Assembly (NCBI RefSeq): GCF_021401245.1
Contig: NZ_JACBFY010000007.1
Location: forward strand, 186,001 to 250,000
Origin: Pseudacidovorax sp. NFM-22
Lineage (GTDB): Bacteria; Pseudomonadota; Gammaproteobacteria; Burkholderiales; Burkholderiaceae_C
DNA: 64,000 bases
Direction of reading: 5' to 3'
Position numbers and translations under genes: made by a program. Positions 17,631-26,885 of this stretch are shown here, one piece after another; the first letter of the stretch is position 1; each line of letters begins with the position of its first letter. The notes under the pieces are model-generated. The model was not told the origin of the DNA. It saw only the letters and a program-made list of their open reading frames with translations, and did not search any database.

Positions 17631-18827
17631 ATGTGGAACGACCCCCAAGACCGACCGCAGGCCTCGCCCGCCGTCAGCGCCCAGGGCGCGCCGCTGGCAG
17701 GCGTGCGCGTGCTGGACCTGACCCGGCTGCTGCCGGGTCCCATGTGCACGCTGCATCTCGCCGACCTGGGCGCGGACGTGATCAAGATCGAGGACCTGGG
17801 CGCGGGCGACTATGCCGTGGCCGGCGTCCGTCGCCAGGTCAACCGCAACAAGCGCGGCATCCGCCTCGACCTCAAGCAGCCCGGTGGCGTTCAGACGCTG
17901 CTGCGGCTGTGCGAGCGCGCCGATGTGCTGGTCGAATCCTTCCGGCCCGGTGTCATGGACCGGCTGGGCGTGGGCGTGGCCGCCGCACAGGCGCGCAACC
18001 CCCGGCTGGTGTACTGCAGCATCACCGGCTACGGCCAGACCGGACCGATGCGCGAGGCCGCCGGCCATGACATGAACTACGCCGCGCTGACCGGCGTGGC
18101 CGAACAGATGGGCCGCGCCGGCGCGCCGCCCGCGCTGTCCAGCGTGCCGGTGGCCGACCTGCTGGGCGGCACCATGCCGGCGGTCATGGGCATCCTGGCC
18201 GCGCTCTTCGATGCGGCACGCACCGGCCGCGGCCGCCATGTGGACGTGGCCATCGCCGACGGGCTGCTGGCCCATGCCGTCATTCCCCACATGGCCGTGG
18301 CGGGCGGTGACCGGGCCCGGCCGCTGGGCACCGACAAGCTCACCGGCGCCCTGGCCTGCTACGACCACTACGCCACCGCCGATGGCCGCTGGATGGCCGT
18401 CGGCGCCCTGGAGCCCAAGTTCTGGCGGCGCTTCTGCGCCGTCATCGAGCGGCCCGACCTCGCGGACGCTCTGCCCGACCTCGACGCGCCCGGGCGCGAT
18501 GCCGTCAAGGCAGAAGTCGCCGCCGTGCTGCGCCAGCACAGCCAGGCCCACTGGGCGGCGCTGTTCGCGAAGGAGGACTGCTGCGTCACGCCCGTGCTGC
18601 GGCTGGACGAGGCCCTGGCCCATCCGCAGATGCAGGCCCGCGGCATGTCCGTGGCGGCCCCGGCCGGCGACCGGCAGTTGGGCCCGCCGGTGCGCATCAG
18701 CGGGCATGACTTCGCCATCCGCTGCGATGCACCCGCGCCGGGCCAGCACACCGACGAGGTGCTGGCCGAACTGGGCTGGAGCGAGGAAGAGCGGGAGCAG
18801 CTCCGGGTCGTGGCCGCCATCGGCTGA
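17631..18827 (+). CDS. CaiB/BaiF family CoA transferase
   Basis: A 398-residue family III CoA transferase, moving CoA between acyl groups by a ping-pong mechanism with an active-site Asp. Seen: GVRVLDLTRLLPGPMCTLHLADLGADVIKIE at the N-terminus, NRNKRGIRLDLK, LVYCSITGYGQTGP, the GHDMNYAALTG segment carrying the likely catalytic Asp, and ANDG-like loop variants further on. The substrate is unknown. It precedes an AraC regulator and an acyl-CoA degradation operon on the same strand, so it may activate the compound that operon degrades. Confidence 0.9.
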   Translation: MWNDPQDRPQASPAVSAQGAPLAGVRVLDLTRLLPGPMCTLHLADLGADVIKIEDLGAGDYAVAGVRRQVNRNKRGIRLDLKQPGGVQTLLRLCERADVLVESFRPGVMDRLGVGVAAAQARNPRLVYCSITGYGQTGPMREAAGHDMNYAALTGVAEQMGRAGAPPALSSVPVADLLGGTMPAVMGILAALFDAARTGRGRHVDVAIADGLLAHAVIPHMAVAGGDRARPLGTDKLTGALACYDHYATADGRWMAVGALEPKFWRRFCAVIERPDLADALPDLDAPGRDAVKAEVAAVLRQHSQAHWAALFAKEDCCVTPVLRLDEALAHPQMQARGMSVAAPAGDRQLGPPVRISGHDFAIRCDAPAPGQHTDEVLAELGWSEEEREQLRVVAAIG

Positions 18828-18897
18828 GGCCCCATTGAGCCGCTGGTGGCTTTCGGGTACGGTCGGCGCCGGCCCGCCGCCGCCCGCGCCCCTTGCC

Positions 18898-19974
18898 ATG
18901 CCTCCCAGCTTCGCCCGCCCCGTCCAGCACACCATCGCCATCGCGCAGGTCGACCAGATCCTGCAGGGCGCCCGCACGCGCGGGCTGGACTGCGATGCGC
19001 TGCTGCGCCGCGCGGGCATCGCGCCCACGCTGCTGGGCTCGAACCTCGCGCGCGTCACACAGGCGCAGTACGCCACGCTGGTCGTGCAGCTCACGCGCCG
19101 CATGCGCGACGAGCTCTGGGGCCTGGCCGGCCGCCCGGTGCCGCTGGGCACCTTCGCCACCGGCTGCCGCATGCTGGTGCGCTGCGAGACGCTGGGCGAG
19201 GCCCTGCGCCAGGGCGCCCGCTATGCGCACCAGGTGCTGCCCGACATCGGCGTGCATGTGCAGCGCCACGGCGGCCTGGTCACGCTGCGCATCGACACGC
19301 GGCAGCCACCGTCGGCACCGCTCGAATACGCCCAGCGCTCCTTCATGTTCTTCGCCTTCGGCGTGGCCTGCTGGCTCGTGGCGCGTCGCATCCCCCTGCA
19401 GGAGGTGGTGTACGACCGCGCGGTCAATGTGCAGCGCTCCGAGGCCTCGCGCCTGTTCCAGGCGCCCGTGAGTGCCGGCCGCGACTGGATGGGCCTGCGC
19501 TTCGAGTCGCGCTGGCTCGACCTGCCGGTGGTGCAGAGCACCGAGAGCGTGGAAGGCTTCCTGCGCAGCGTGCCGGGCGACCTGCTGGTGCGCTACCGCG
19601 ACCACACCAGCCTGACCGAGCGCATCCGCCGCGTGCTGCGCCGCCACCTGCACGAGGAGCTGCCGTCGCTGGAGCAGGTGAGCGGCTCGCTCGCCATGAC
19701 GCCGCAGACCCTGCGCCGGCGGCTGCAGCGCGAAGGGCAGGGCTTCCAGGCCATCAAGGACAGCCTGCGCCGCGACGTGGCGGTGGAATACCTGTCGCGG
19801 CCCGACCTCACGCTGATCGAGATCGCCGAGCGCCTGGGCTATTCGGAGGCCAGCACCTTCCACCGCGCCTTCAAGGCCTGGACGGGGCTTGCGCCCGGCG
19901 CCTACCGCGAGCGCTACCTGGCGCGGGCGCAGGACGCGGCGGCACCGTCCGCCGAGCCGCAGCTGTCGCACTGA
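18898..19974 (+). CDS. AraC family transcriptional regulator
   Basis: A 358-residue regulator. The N-terminal half resembles the arabinose-binding-like domain of OruR/ArgR-type AraC proteins (LTRRMRDELWGLAGRPVPLGTF, AAR-like motifs), and the C-terminal ~100 residues carry the double HTH (SLEQVSGSLAMTPQTLRRRL and IEIAERLGYSEASTFHRAFK). It lies directly upstream of the thiolase-led operon, separated by 124 bp that contain an inverted repeat, and is the obvious candidate activator of that operon. Confidence 0.9.
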   Translation: MPPSFARPVQHTIAIAQVDQILQGARTRGLDCDALLRRAGIAPTLLGSNLARVTQAQYATLVVQLTRRMRDELWGLAGRPVPLGTFATGCRMLVRCETLGEALRQGARYAHQVLPDIGVHVQRHGGLVTLRIDTRQPPSAPLEYAQRSFMFFAFGVACWLVARRIPLQEVVYDRAVNVQRSEASRLFQAPVSAGRDWMGLRFESRWLDLPVVQSTESVEGFLRSVPGDLLVRYRDHTSLTERIRRVLRRHLHEELPSLEQVSGSLAMTPQTLRRRLQREGQGFQAIKDSLRRDVAVEYLSRPDLTLIEIAERLGYSEASTFHRAFKAWTGLAPGAYRERYLARAQDAAAPSAEPQLSH

Positions 19975-20010
19975 CGGCGCGGGCCGGCCACCGGGCCGGC
20001 GATGTTTTCT

Positions 20011-20041
20011 GCCAATCCTTTTGCGCCGATCCGCGATTGGC
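20011..20041. promoter_or_regulatory. Inverted repeat upstream of thiolase operon, candidate regulator site
   Basis: GCCAATC at 20011-20017 and its exact reverse complement GATTGGC at 20035-20041, separated by 17 bp, lie in the only intergenic gap between the AraC gene and the thiolase start (20099). The half-site spacing (24 bp centre to centre) would place both half-sites on roughly one face of the helix. Binding by the adjacent AraC protein is inferred. Confidence 0.4.
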
Positions 20042-20098
20042 CGCCGGGGGTGCGCTGGCCACACTGGCGGCCATGGAGCAACGCCAGAGGAACCCCCG

Positions 20099-21298
20099 AT
20101 GACCCGAACCGGCCGAACCGTCCACGTCGTGGGCGTGGGCATGATCCCCTTCACCAAGCCCGGCGCCAGCGAGCCCTACACCGTCATGGGCATGCGCGCC
20201 GCCCAGGCCGCCCTGCGGGACGCGGGCGTCGACTATGCCGAGGTGCAGCAGGCCTATGTGGGCTATGTCTACGGCGACTCCACCGCCGGGCAGGCCGCCA
20301 TCTACGGTGTGGGCCTCACCGGCATTCCGGTGTTCAACGTCAACAACAACTGCTCCACGGGCTCCAGCGCGCTCTTCCTGGCGCGCCAGGCGGTGGAAAG
20401 CGGCATGGTCGAATGCGCCATCGCCCTGGGCTTCGAGCAGATGCAGCCCGGCGCGCTCAAGGGCGCCTGGGACGACCGTCCCTCGCCCATGGCCCGCTTC
20501 GCCGAGGCCATGACCGAACACCAGGGCTTCGATGCGGCCGCACCCCGGGCGGCGCAGTTCTTCGGCGGCGCCGGCCGCGACTACATCCGCGCGCATGGCA
20601 TCCGGCCCGACACCTTCGGCCGCATCTCGGTCAAGGCGCGCCAGCATGCGGCCCGCAATCCGCTGGCCGTGTTCAGGCAGACGCTCACGCTCGAAGAGGT
20701 GATGGCGGCGCCCACGGTGTTCGATCCGCTCACGCGCTACCAGTGCTGCCCGCCCACCTGCGGCGCGGCGGCGGCCGTGGTGTGCTCGGCGGAGTTCGCC
20801 CGCAGGCACGGCTTGGACGCCAGCGTGGCAATCCGCGCCCAGGCCATGACCACCGACCGTCCCAGCACCTTCGACAGCGGCGACATGCGCCGCGTGGTCG
20901 GCTACGACATGAGCGTGGCCGCCGCCAATCAGGTCTACGAGGCCGCCGGCGTGGGCCCGGAAGACCTGGACGTGGTCGAGCTGCACGACTGCTTCACGGC
21001 CAACGAACTCATCACCTACGAAGCCCTGGGCCTCACGCCCGAGGGCACGGCCGAGCGCTTCATCCTCGACGGCGACAACACCTATGGCGGCCGGGTGGTG
21101 ACCAATCCGTCGGGCGGCCTGCTGTCCAAGGGCCATCCGCTGGGCGCCACCGGCCTGGCCCAGTGCGCCGAACTGGTCTGGCAACTGCGCGGCCAGGCCG
21201 AGCAGCGGCAGGTGGAAGGCGCACGCCTGGCCCTGCAGCACAACCTGGGGCTGGGCGGCGCCTGCGTGGTCACGCTCTACGAGAAGGTCGGCGCATGA
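20099..21298 (+). CDS. Thiolase-fold lipid-transfer protein / acetyl-CoA acetyltransferase
   Basis: A 399-residue thiolase-superfamily enzyme of the SCP-x/lipid-transfer type, used for the last C-C cleavage in degradation of branched or cyclic acyl-CoA. Cys85 lies in NVNNNCSTGSSAL; HDCFTANELITYEALG and GHPLGATGLAQ provide the other active-site blocks. An AGAGGA ribosome site precedes the ATG. Its stop overlaps the next gene's ATG (ATGA). This subfamily often works with MaoC/DUF35 partners encoded next to it; two MaoC-type genes follow here. Confidence 0.9.
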   Translation: MTRTGRTVHVVGVGMIPFTKPGASEPYTVMGMRAAQAALRDAGVDYAEVQQAYVGYVYGDSTAGQAAIYGVGLTGIPVFNVNNNCSTGSSALFLARQAVESGMVECAIALGFEQMQPGALKGAWDDRPSPMARFAEAMTEHQGFDAAAPRAAQFFGGAGRDYIRAHGIRPDTFGRISVKARQHAARNPLAVFRQTLTLEEVMAAPTVFDPLTRYQCCPPTCGAAAAVVCSAEFARRHGLDASVAIRAQAMTTDRPSTFDSGDMRRVVGYDMSVAAANQVYEAAGVGPEDLDVVELHDCFTANELITYEALGLTPEGTAERFILDGDNTYGGRVVTNPSGGLLSKGHPLGATGLAQCAELVWQLRGQAEQRQVEGARLALQHNLGLGGACVVTLYEKVGA

Positions 21299-21738
21299 TC
21301 GACCGCCAGTACATCGGCCATGCCATGCCGCCCTTCGAGGTGGACGTGGAGCCGGGCCGGCTGCGCTTCTTTGCCAAGGCCACGGGCCAGACCGACCCGG
21401 TGTATGCCGACGAGGCGGCGGCGCGCGCCGCGGGCCATCCGGGCCTGCCGGTGCCGCCCACCTTCCTGTTCTGCCTGGAGATGGAGTCGCCCGATCCGGC
21501 CGCCATCCGCAACCTGCTCGGGCTGGACTACCGCCGCCTGCTGCATGGCGAGCAGGGCTTTGCCTACCACCGGCTCGCCCATGCCGGCGACCGCCTGCGC
21601 TTTGCGCAGCGCATCGAGGACATCTACGACAAGAAGGGCGGTGCGCTGGAGTTCGTCGTGCGCCAGACCCGGGTGAGCAACCAGCGCGGCGAGCATGTGG
21701 CCGACCTGCGCAGCGTGACGGTGATGCGCCATGGCTGA
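21295..21738 (+). CDS. MaoC-like dehydratase, FAS1-dehydratase (N-terminal) type
   Basis: A 147-residue hotdog-fold protein: FEVDVEPGRLRFFAKATGQTDPVYAD at the N-terminus, PPTFLFCLEM, LLHGEQGFAYHRLAHAGD and IYDKKGGALEFVVRQT. This is the non-canonical half of split enoyl-CoA hydratases, which pairs with a second MaoC subunit. The next gene encodes such a partner and overlaps it by 8 bp; the preceding thiolase overlaps by 4 bp. Hydration of an unusual enoyl-CoA is expected. Confidence 0.88.
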   Translation: MIDRQYIGHAMPPFEVDVEPGRLRFFAKATGQTDPVYADEAAARAAGHPGLPVPPTFLFCLEMESPDPAAIRNLLGLDYRRLLHGEQGFAYHRLAHAGDRLRFAQRIEDIYDKKGGALEFVVRQTRVSNQRGEHVADLRSVTVMRHG

Positions 21739-22192
21739 AGTCCTGGCCCACACCCCGCCCGCGACCACCCGGCTCGCGCCCGCCCAGCTCGCCGGACTGC
21801 GCGTGGGCGACCGGCTGCCGCCGCTGCAGCTGCCGCCGGTCAGCCGCCTCACCCTGGCGCTGTACTGCGGCGCCTCGGGCGACCACAACCCCATCCACGT
21901 GGACAGCGACTTCGCCCGCGCCGCCGGCCAGGCCGACGTGTTCGCGCACGGCATGCTGTCCATGGCCTGGCTGGGCCGGCTGCTCACCGACTGGGTGCCG
22001 CAGCAGGCCCTGCGCCGCTTCGAGGTGCGCTTTGCCGCCATCACCCAGGTCGGCGAGGCCATCCGCTGCACCGGCGAGGTGGCCGAGATCGTCGTCGAGC
22101 TGGGCGAGCGCCGCGCGCGGCTGCTGCTGCAGACGACCAACGAGGCCGGCCAGATCAAGCTGCAGGGCGAGGCCGTTGTCGCCCTGGGCTGA
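21731..22192 (+). CDS. MaoC family enoyl-CoA hydratase subunit
   Basis: A 153-residue MaoC-like protein carrying the hydratase-2 motif as SGDHNPIHVDSDFARAAG (catalytic Asp/His pair) and FAHGMLSMAWLGRLL. It is the likely catalytic partner of the preceding FAS1-dehydratase-like subunit, and the 8-bp overlap supports equal expression. Length is normal for a single-hotdog subunit. Confidence 0.9.
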   Translation: MAEVLAHTPPATTRLAPAQLAGLRVGDRLPPLQLPPVSRLTLALYCGASGDHNPIHVDSDFARAAGQADVFAHGMLSMAWLGRLLTDWVPQQALRRFEVRFAAITQVGEAIRCTGEVAEIVVELGERRARLLLQTTNEAGQIKLQGEAVVALG

Positions 22193-22237
22193 CCGGCCGC
22201 CCGCGCATCGCTCCCCCCAATTCCCCGAAGGAAATCC

Positions 22238-23065
22238 ATGTCAAGAAAACTCGAAGGCAAGGTCGCCATCGTCTCGGGCTCCGGCCGCGGCATCGGCCGC
22301 GAGATCGCCCTCAAGCTCGCAGGCGAAGGCGCCCGCGTGGTCATCAACGACCTGGACGCCGGCCCGGCCGAACAGACCGTGCGCGACATCCAGGCCCGTG
22401 ACGGCCAGGCCGTGGCCTGCGTCGGCAGCGTCACCGAGGCCGGCTTTGCCGAGCGCTTCGTCGCCACCGCCATCGACACCTTCGGCGGGCTCGACATCAT
22501 CGTCAACAACGCCGGCTACACCTGGGACAACGTGGTGCAGAAGATGAGCGACGAGCAGTGGGAGGCCATGCTCGCCGTGCACCTGACGGCGCCCTTCCGC
22601 GTGCTGCGTGCGGCCTCGGACTTCATCCGCGACGCCGCCCGCCGCGAGGCCGAGGAAGGCCGGCCGGTACACCGCAAGGTGGTCAACATCTCGTCGGTGT
22701 CGGGCGTCTACGGCAATGCCGGCCAGGCCAACTACGCCGCCGCCAAGGCCGGCATCAACGGCCTGACCAAGGCCCTGGCCAAGGAATGGGGCCGCTACCG
22801 CGTCAACGTCAACAGCGTGGCCTTCGGCCTCATCATGACGCGCCTGACCGAAGCCGCTGCCGGCAGCGACGCAAGCATCGACATCGCCGGCCGGCAGATC
22901 CGGGTGGGCGTGAATCCGCAGATCCTCAAGTCCATCGAGCAGACCATTCCGCTCGGCCGCGGCGGCACGCCCGAGGAGGCCGCGGGCGCCGTCTACCTGC
23001 TGTGCATTCCCGAGTCCGACTTCGTCAGCGGCCAGGTGCTGGTCTGCGGCGGCGGCAAGCCCTGA
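22238..23065 (+). CDS. SDR 3-hydroxyacyl-CoA dehydrogenase (FabG-like)
   Basis: A 275-residue short-chain dehydrogenase with SGSGRGIGREIALKLA near the N-terminus, NNAGYTWDN, VNISSVSGVYGNAGQANYAAAKAG (Ser, Tyr and Lys of the active site) and a C-terminal VSGQVLVCGGGKP. A GAAGGA ribosome site precedes the ATG. In this operon it would oxidise the 3-hydroxyacyl-CoA made by the MaoC hydratase before thiolysis. The insert before the active-site strand (AARREAEEGRPVHRK) is typical of the SDRs found with actinobacterial and betaproteobacterial sterol/bile-acid-like clusters. Confidence 0.9.
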   Translation: MSRKLEGKVAIVSGSGRGIGREIALKLAGEGARVVINDLDAGPAEQTVRDIQARDGQAVACVGSVTEAGFAERFVATAIDTFGGLDIIVNNAGYTWDNVVQKMSDEQWEAMLAVHLTAPFRVLRAASDFIRDAARREAEEGRPVHRKVVNISSVSGVYGNAGQANYAAAKAGINGLTKALAKEWGRYRVNVNSVAFGLIMTRLTEAAAGSDASIDIAGRQIRVGVNPQILKSIEQTIPLGRGGTPEEAAGAVYLLCIPESDFVSGQVLVCGGGKP

Positions 23066-23087
23066 GCGGGCGTGAGCGAAGGCGACC

Positions 23088-24239
23088 ATGGAAAGCATCC
23101 TCACCTATCCGCGCCAGGTCTTCCGCGAAGACCATGAACTGCTGCGCCAGACCGTGCGCCGCTTCCTGGACGGCGAATGCCGCCCCCGCCAGGCCGAGTG
23201 GGACCGCGAGGGCCGCGTGGACCGCGAGACCTGGCTCAAGGCCGGCCGCGAGGGCCTGCTGTGCCCCACGCTCGACAGCGCCTGGGGCGGCGGCGGCGGG
23301 GACTTCGGCCATGCGGCCGTGATCGTCGAGGAGATCGGCCGCTCGGGCATCTCGGGCCTGGGCTTCGGCCTGCACTCCGACGTGGTGGCGCCGTACATCG
23401 CGCGGCTGGGCACCGAGGCGCAGAAGGCGCGCTGGCTGCCCGGCTGCGTGAGCGGCGAGACCATCCTGGCCATCGCCATGAGCGAGCCCGGCGCCGGCAG
23501 CGACCTGCGCGCCATCCGCACCACGGCCCGGCGCGAGGGCGACGACTACGTCATCAACGGCAGCAAGACCTTCATCTCCAACGGCCTGAACTGCGACCTG
23601 GTGGTCGTGGTCGCCAAGACCGCGCCCGACCTCGGCGGCAAGGGCGTCTCGCTGCTGCTGGTGGAGGCCGACCGGCCGGGCTTCCGGCGCGGGCGCAAGC
23701 TCGACAAGATGGGGCAGGAGGCCGCCGACACGGCCGAGCTCTTCTTCGAGGACATGCGCGTGCCCGCCGGCAACCTGCTGGGCGAGGAGAACAAGGGCCT
23801 GGGCTACCTCATGCAGGAGCTGGCCCAGGAGCGCTTCGTCATCGCGCTCGGCGCGGCGGCCAAGCTGGAGGCCATGTACGAGGAGACGGTGCGCTACACC
23901 CGCGAGCGCATCGTCTTCGGCAAGCCGCTGCTGGACATGCAGAACACCCGGTTTGCGCTGGCCGGCATCCGCACCCGCGCGACGGCGGTGCGCATGATGG
24001 TCGACCAGTACCTGGCGGAACACCTGCGCCGCCGGCTGACGCTGGACGAGGCCGCCATGGCCAAGCTCTTCGCCACCGAGGAGCTGGGCCGCGCGCTCGA
24101 CGAGATGCTGCAGCTGTACGGCGGCTACGGCTACATGATGGACTACCCGATCTGCCGGGCCTTCGTCGACTCGCGCGTGATGCGCATCTACGGCGGCACC
24201 AGCGAGGTGATGAAGGAGCTCATCGCCCGCAACCTGTGA
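23088..24239 (+). CDS. Acyl-CoA dehydrogenase
   Basis: A 383-residue FAD-dependent acyl-CoA dehydrogenase. All three domains are present: an N-terminal helical part, a middle domain with AIAMSEPGAGSDLRAI and YVINGSKTFISNG, and a C-terminal four-helix bundle ending YGGYGYMMDYPICRAFVDSR, then IYGGTSEVMKELIARNL. It introduces the double bond that the MaoC proteins hydrate. A second, distinct acyl-CoA dehydrogenase lies 2.6 kb downstream in the same operon. Confidence 0.94.
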   Translation: MESILTYPRQVFREDHELLRQTVRRFLDGECRPRQAEWDREGRVDRETWLKAGREGLLCPTLDSAWGGGGGDFGHAAVIVEEIGRSGISGLGFGLHSDVVAPYIARLGTEAQKARWLPGCVSGETILAIAMSEPGAGSDLRAIRTTARREGDDYVINGSKTFISNGLNCDLVVVVAKTAPDLGGKGVSLLLVEADRPGFRRGRKLDKMGQEAADTAELFFEDMRVPAGNLLGEENKGLGYLMQELAQERFVIALGAAAKLEAMYEETVRYTRERIVFGKPLLDMQNTRFALAGIRTRATAVRMMVDQYLAEHLRRRLTLDEAAMAKLFATEELGRALDEMLQLYGGYGYMMDYPICRAFVDSRVMRIYGGTSEVMKELIARNL

Positions 24240-24302
24240 CCGCCCCGTGATCCCACCCGCCGCCCCGGTGCAGGGCGGCGCGCATCAACGGAGACAACGC
24301 CG

Positions 24303-26003
24303 ATGCCCTCGCCCCCCCGTCCCTTCTGGCCCCGTGGCGTGCCCGCCGACGTGCGGGTGCCGCAGGTGCCGCTCACGCATTACCTGCAGACCGCCGCCGA
24401 GCGCTGGCCCGACAAGCCGGCCATCGTGTTCGCCGGCAGCACGCTGGACTACGCCGGCCTCTGGCAGCGCAGTTGCGCGCTGGCCGGCCATCTGGCGCAG
24501 CGCCTGGGCGTGCGGCCGGGCGACCGCGTGTTGCTCGTGGCACAGAACTGCCCTCAGTTCGTCGTCGCCACCTTCGGCATCCAGCGCGCCGGCGCGGCCG
24601 TGGTGCCGGTCAACCCGATGAGCACGGCGCCCGAGCTGGCCCACTATGCCCGCGACAGCGGGGCACGGGTCGCCATCTGCGCGCAGGAACTGCTCGGGCC
24701 GGTGCAGCAGGCCGTGGCCGACGGCCTGCTCGATGCGGTGCTCGTGCTGGCCTATGCCGATGCGCTCACGGGCAGCGGCGCCTCGACGCAGGCCGAGGCC
24801 GTGCAGGGCGTGCCGGCGCTGGCCGAGGCACGCCGCCCGCTGCCCGACGGGCCCTACCACGGCTTCGAGGCCGCCATCGCCGAAGGCCTGGCACCGCCGC
24901 CCGCGCATGCCGATGTCCATGCGCTGGCCGCGCTGCCCTACACCTCGGGCACCACCGGCGCACCCAAGGGCTGCCGGCATTCGCATGCCACGCTGCTGGC
25001 CTCCAACCTGGCCTCGCAGGTGTGGCGCGGGCTGCACTCGGAATCGGTCTTCCTGTGCGTGGCGCCGCTGTTCCACATGCTGGGCATGCAGAACGGCATG
25101 AACCTGCCCATCACGCTGGGCGCCACCGTGGTCATGATGCCCCGCTGGAACGCGGCCCAGGCCGTGGCCCTGGTGGCCCGCCACCGCGTGAGCGTGTGGG
25201 CCGCACCGCCGGCCATGGTGATGGACTTCTTCGCCCAGCCCGAGGCCGCCACGGCCGACCTGGGCAGCCTGTCGATGCTCTCGGGCGGCGGCGCCGCCAT
25301 GCCCGAGGCCGTGGCCGCCATGCTGCAGGCGCGCTTCGGCCTGGCCTACAACGAGGCCTATGGGCTGACGGAGACGGCGGCCTTCCTGCATGCCAACCCC
25401 GTGGACCGCGGCAAGCGCCAGTGCCTGGGACTGCCCACGCAGGGTGTGCATTCGCTGGTGGTCGACCCGGAATCGCTCGCGCCGCTGCCGCCCGGCGAGG
25501 TGGGCGAGCTGGTCACGCGCGGCCCGCAGCTCATGCTGGGCTACTGGCGCCAGCCCGAGGCCGATGCCCAGGCCTTCGTCACCATCGACGGCCAGCGCTA
25601 CCTGCGCACCGGCGACCTTGCGCATGTGGACGAGGAGGGCTACTTCTTCATGCGCGACCGCCTCAAGCGCATGATCAACGCCAGCGGCTTCAAGGTCTGG
25701 CCGGCCGAGGTCGAGGCCATGCTCTACGAGCACGAGGCCGTGCTGGAGGCCTGCGTGGTCGGCGTGCCCGACCCGCGCCGTGGCGAGACGGTGCGGGCGC
25801 TCGTGGTGGCGCGGCCCGGCCACACGCTCGCCGAGGCCGGCCTGCTCGACTGGTGCCGCACGCGCATGTCGGCCTACAAGGTGCCGCGCAGCGTGCGCTT
25901 CCTGCCCGCGCTGCCGCGCTCGGCCACCGGCAAGGTCGCCTGGCGCGCCCTGCAGGAGGCCGAAGCCCGCGCGGCCCTCGTTCCCACCCAGGAGGCCGCA
26001 TGA
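24303..26003 (+). CDS. AMP-binding acid-CoA ligase
   Basis: A 566-residue ANL-superfamily ligase activating a carboxylic acid with ATP and CoA. It has the P-loop YTSGTTGAPKGCRHSH, the YNEAYGLTETA motif, YLRTGDLAHVDEEGYFFMRDR and the C-terminal ATGKVAWR with the acylation-half-reaction Lys. It is preceded by a GGAGA ribosome site. Its stop overlaps the start of the enoyl-CoA hydratase by 4 bp. It probably carries out the entry step of the pathway. Confidence 0.93.
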   Translation: MPSPPRPFWPRGVPADVRVPQVPLTHYLQTAAERWPDKPAIVFAGSTLDYAGLWQRSCALAGHLAQRLGVRPGDRVLLVAQNCPQFVVATFGIQRAGAAVVPVNPMSTAPELAHYARDSGARVAICAQELLGPVQQAVADGLLDAVLVLAYADALTGSGASTQAEAVQGVPALAEARRPLPDGPYHGFEAAIAEGLAPPPAHADVHALAALPYTSGTTGAPKGCRHSHATLLASNLASQVWRGLHSESVFLCVAPLFHMLGMQNGMNLPITLGATVVMMPRWNAAQAVALVARHRVSVWAAPPAMVMDFFAQPEAATADLGSLSMLSGGGAAMPEAVAAMLQARFGLAYNEAYGLTETAAFLHANPVDRGKRQCLGLPTQGVHSLVVDPESLAPLPPGEVGELVTRGPQLMLGYWRQPEADAQAFVTIDGQRYLRTGDLAHVDEEGYFFMRDRLKRMINASGFKVWPAEVEAMLYEHEAVLEACVVGVPDPRRGETVRALVVARPGHTLAEAGLLDWCRTRMSAYKVPRSVRFLPALPRSATGKVAWRALQEAEARAALVPTQEAA

Positions 26004-26806
26004 CGGCATCGCCAGAAGCCCGGCGCATGGTGCGCCTGGAGGTGCGCGAACAGGTCGCCACCCTCACCCTCGACTGTCCCGAGAAGCGCAATGCCTTCGA
26101 CCTGGTGCTGCGCGACGAGCTGGCCGAGGCGGTGCGCACGGTACGGCGCGACCGCGACATCCGCGCCGTGGTGCTCACCGGCGCAGGCGGCCACTTCTGC
26201 GCCGGCGGCGACCTGCGCAACATCGGCAGCCTGCAGATCGACAGCGGCCAGTGGCGCGAGCGCCTGGGCAACGTGCACGAATGGCTGCGCGACCTGCTCA
26301 CGCTCGACCGTCCGGTGGTCGCCGCCGTCGACGGCGCCGCGGCCGGGGCGGGCTTCAGCCTGGCGCTGGCGGCGGACTTCGTGATCGCCACGCCGCGCGC
26401 CTGGTTCTGCATGTCCTTCATCAAGGTCGGGCTGGTGCCGGACGTGGGCGCCTTCCACACGCTGCCGCGCGTGGTGGGCGTGCAGCGGGCGCGCGAGCTG
26501 ATGCTCTCGGGCCGCGACGTGCGCGCCGACGAGGCCCTGCGCCTGGGCATCGTGAGCGAGCTGCATGCGCCGGAGGCACTGCTGCCGCGCGCCTGGGCCA
26601 TCGCGCGCAGCTTCACCGGCGCATCGCCCACGGCCGTGGGCCTGATCAAGCGCGCACTGGCCGAGGGCGCGCCCTCGCTGGCCCAGGCGCTCGACGCCGA
26701 GGCCAATGCCCAGGCCGTGGCGGCCGGCACGCCCGCCCACCGCGAGGCCGTGGCCGCCTTCCTGGACAAGCGCCCGCTGCCCTTCAGCTGGCCGCCCGCG
26801 GCCTGA
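26000..26806 (+). CDS. Enoyl-CoA hydratase/isomerase family protein
   Basis: A 268-residue crotonase-fold protein. The oxyanion-hole segments are TGAGGHFCAGGDLRNIG and DGAAAGAGFSLALAADFVIA; FIKVGLVPDVGAFHTLPRVVG gives the usual active-site loop. The start at 26000 is set by the ATGA overlap with the ligase gene and an upstream GGAGG. The role may be a second hydration or isomerisation, or ring opening; the exact reaction cannot be read from sequence. Confidence 0.92.
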   Translation: MTASPEARRMVRLEVREQVATLTLDCPEKRNAFDLVLRDELAEAVRTVRRDRDIRAVVLTGAGGHFCAGGDLRNIGSLQIDSGQWRERLGNVHEWLRDLLTLDRPVVAAVDGAAAGAGFSLALAADFVIATPRAWFCMSFIKVGLVPDVGAFHTLPRVVGVQRARELMLSGRDVRADEALRLGIVSELHAPEALLPRAWAIARSFTGASPTAVGLIKRALAEGAPSLAQALDAEANAQAVAAGTPAHREAVAAFLDKRPLPFSWPPAA

Positions 26807-26885
26807 CACCGCGCACGCCGCTCGTCGCCGCGGGGCCCGCGGCGGGGCGGCTGCATCCCTGCCTTCTTGAACGAGGAACGACCGC

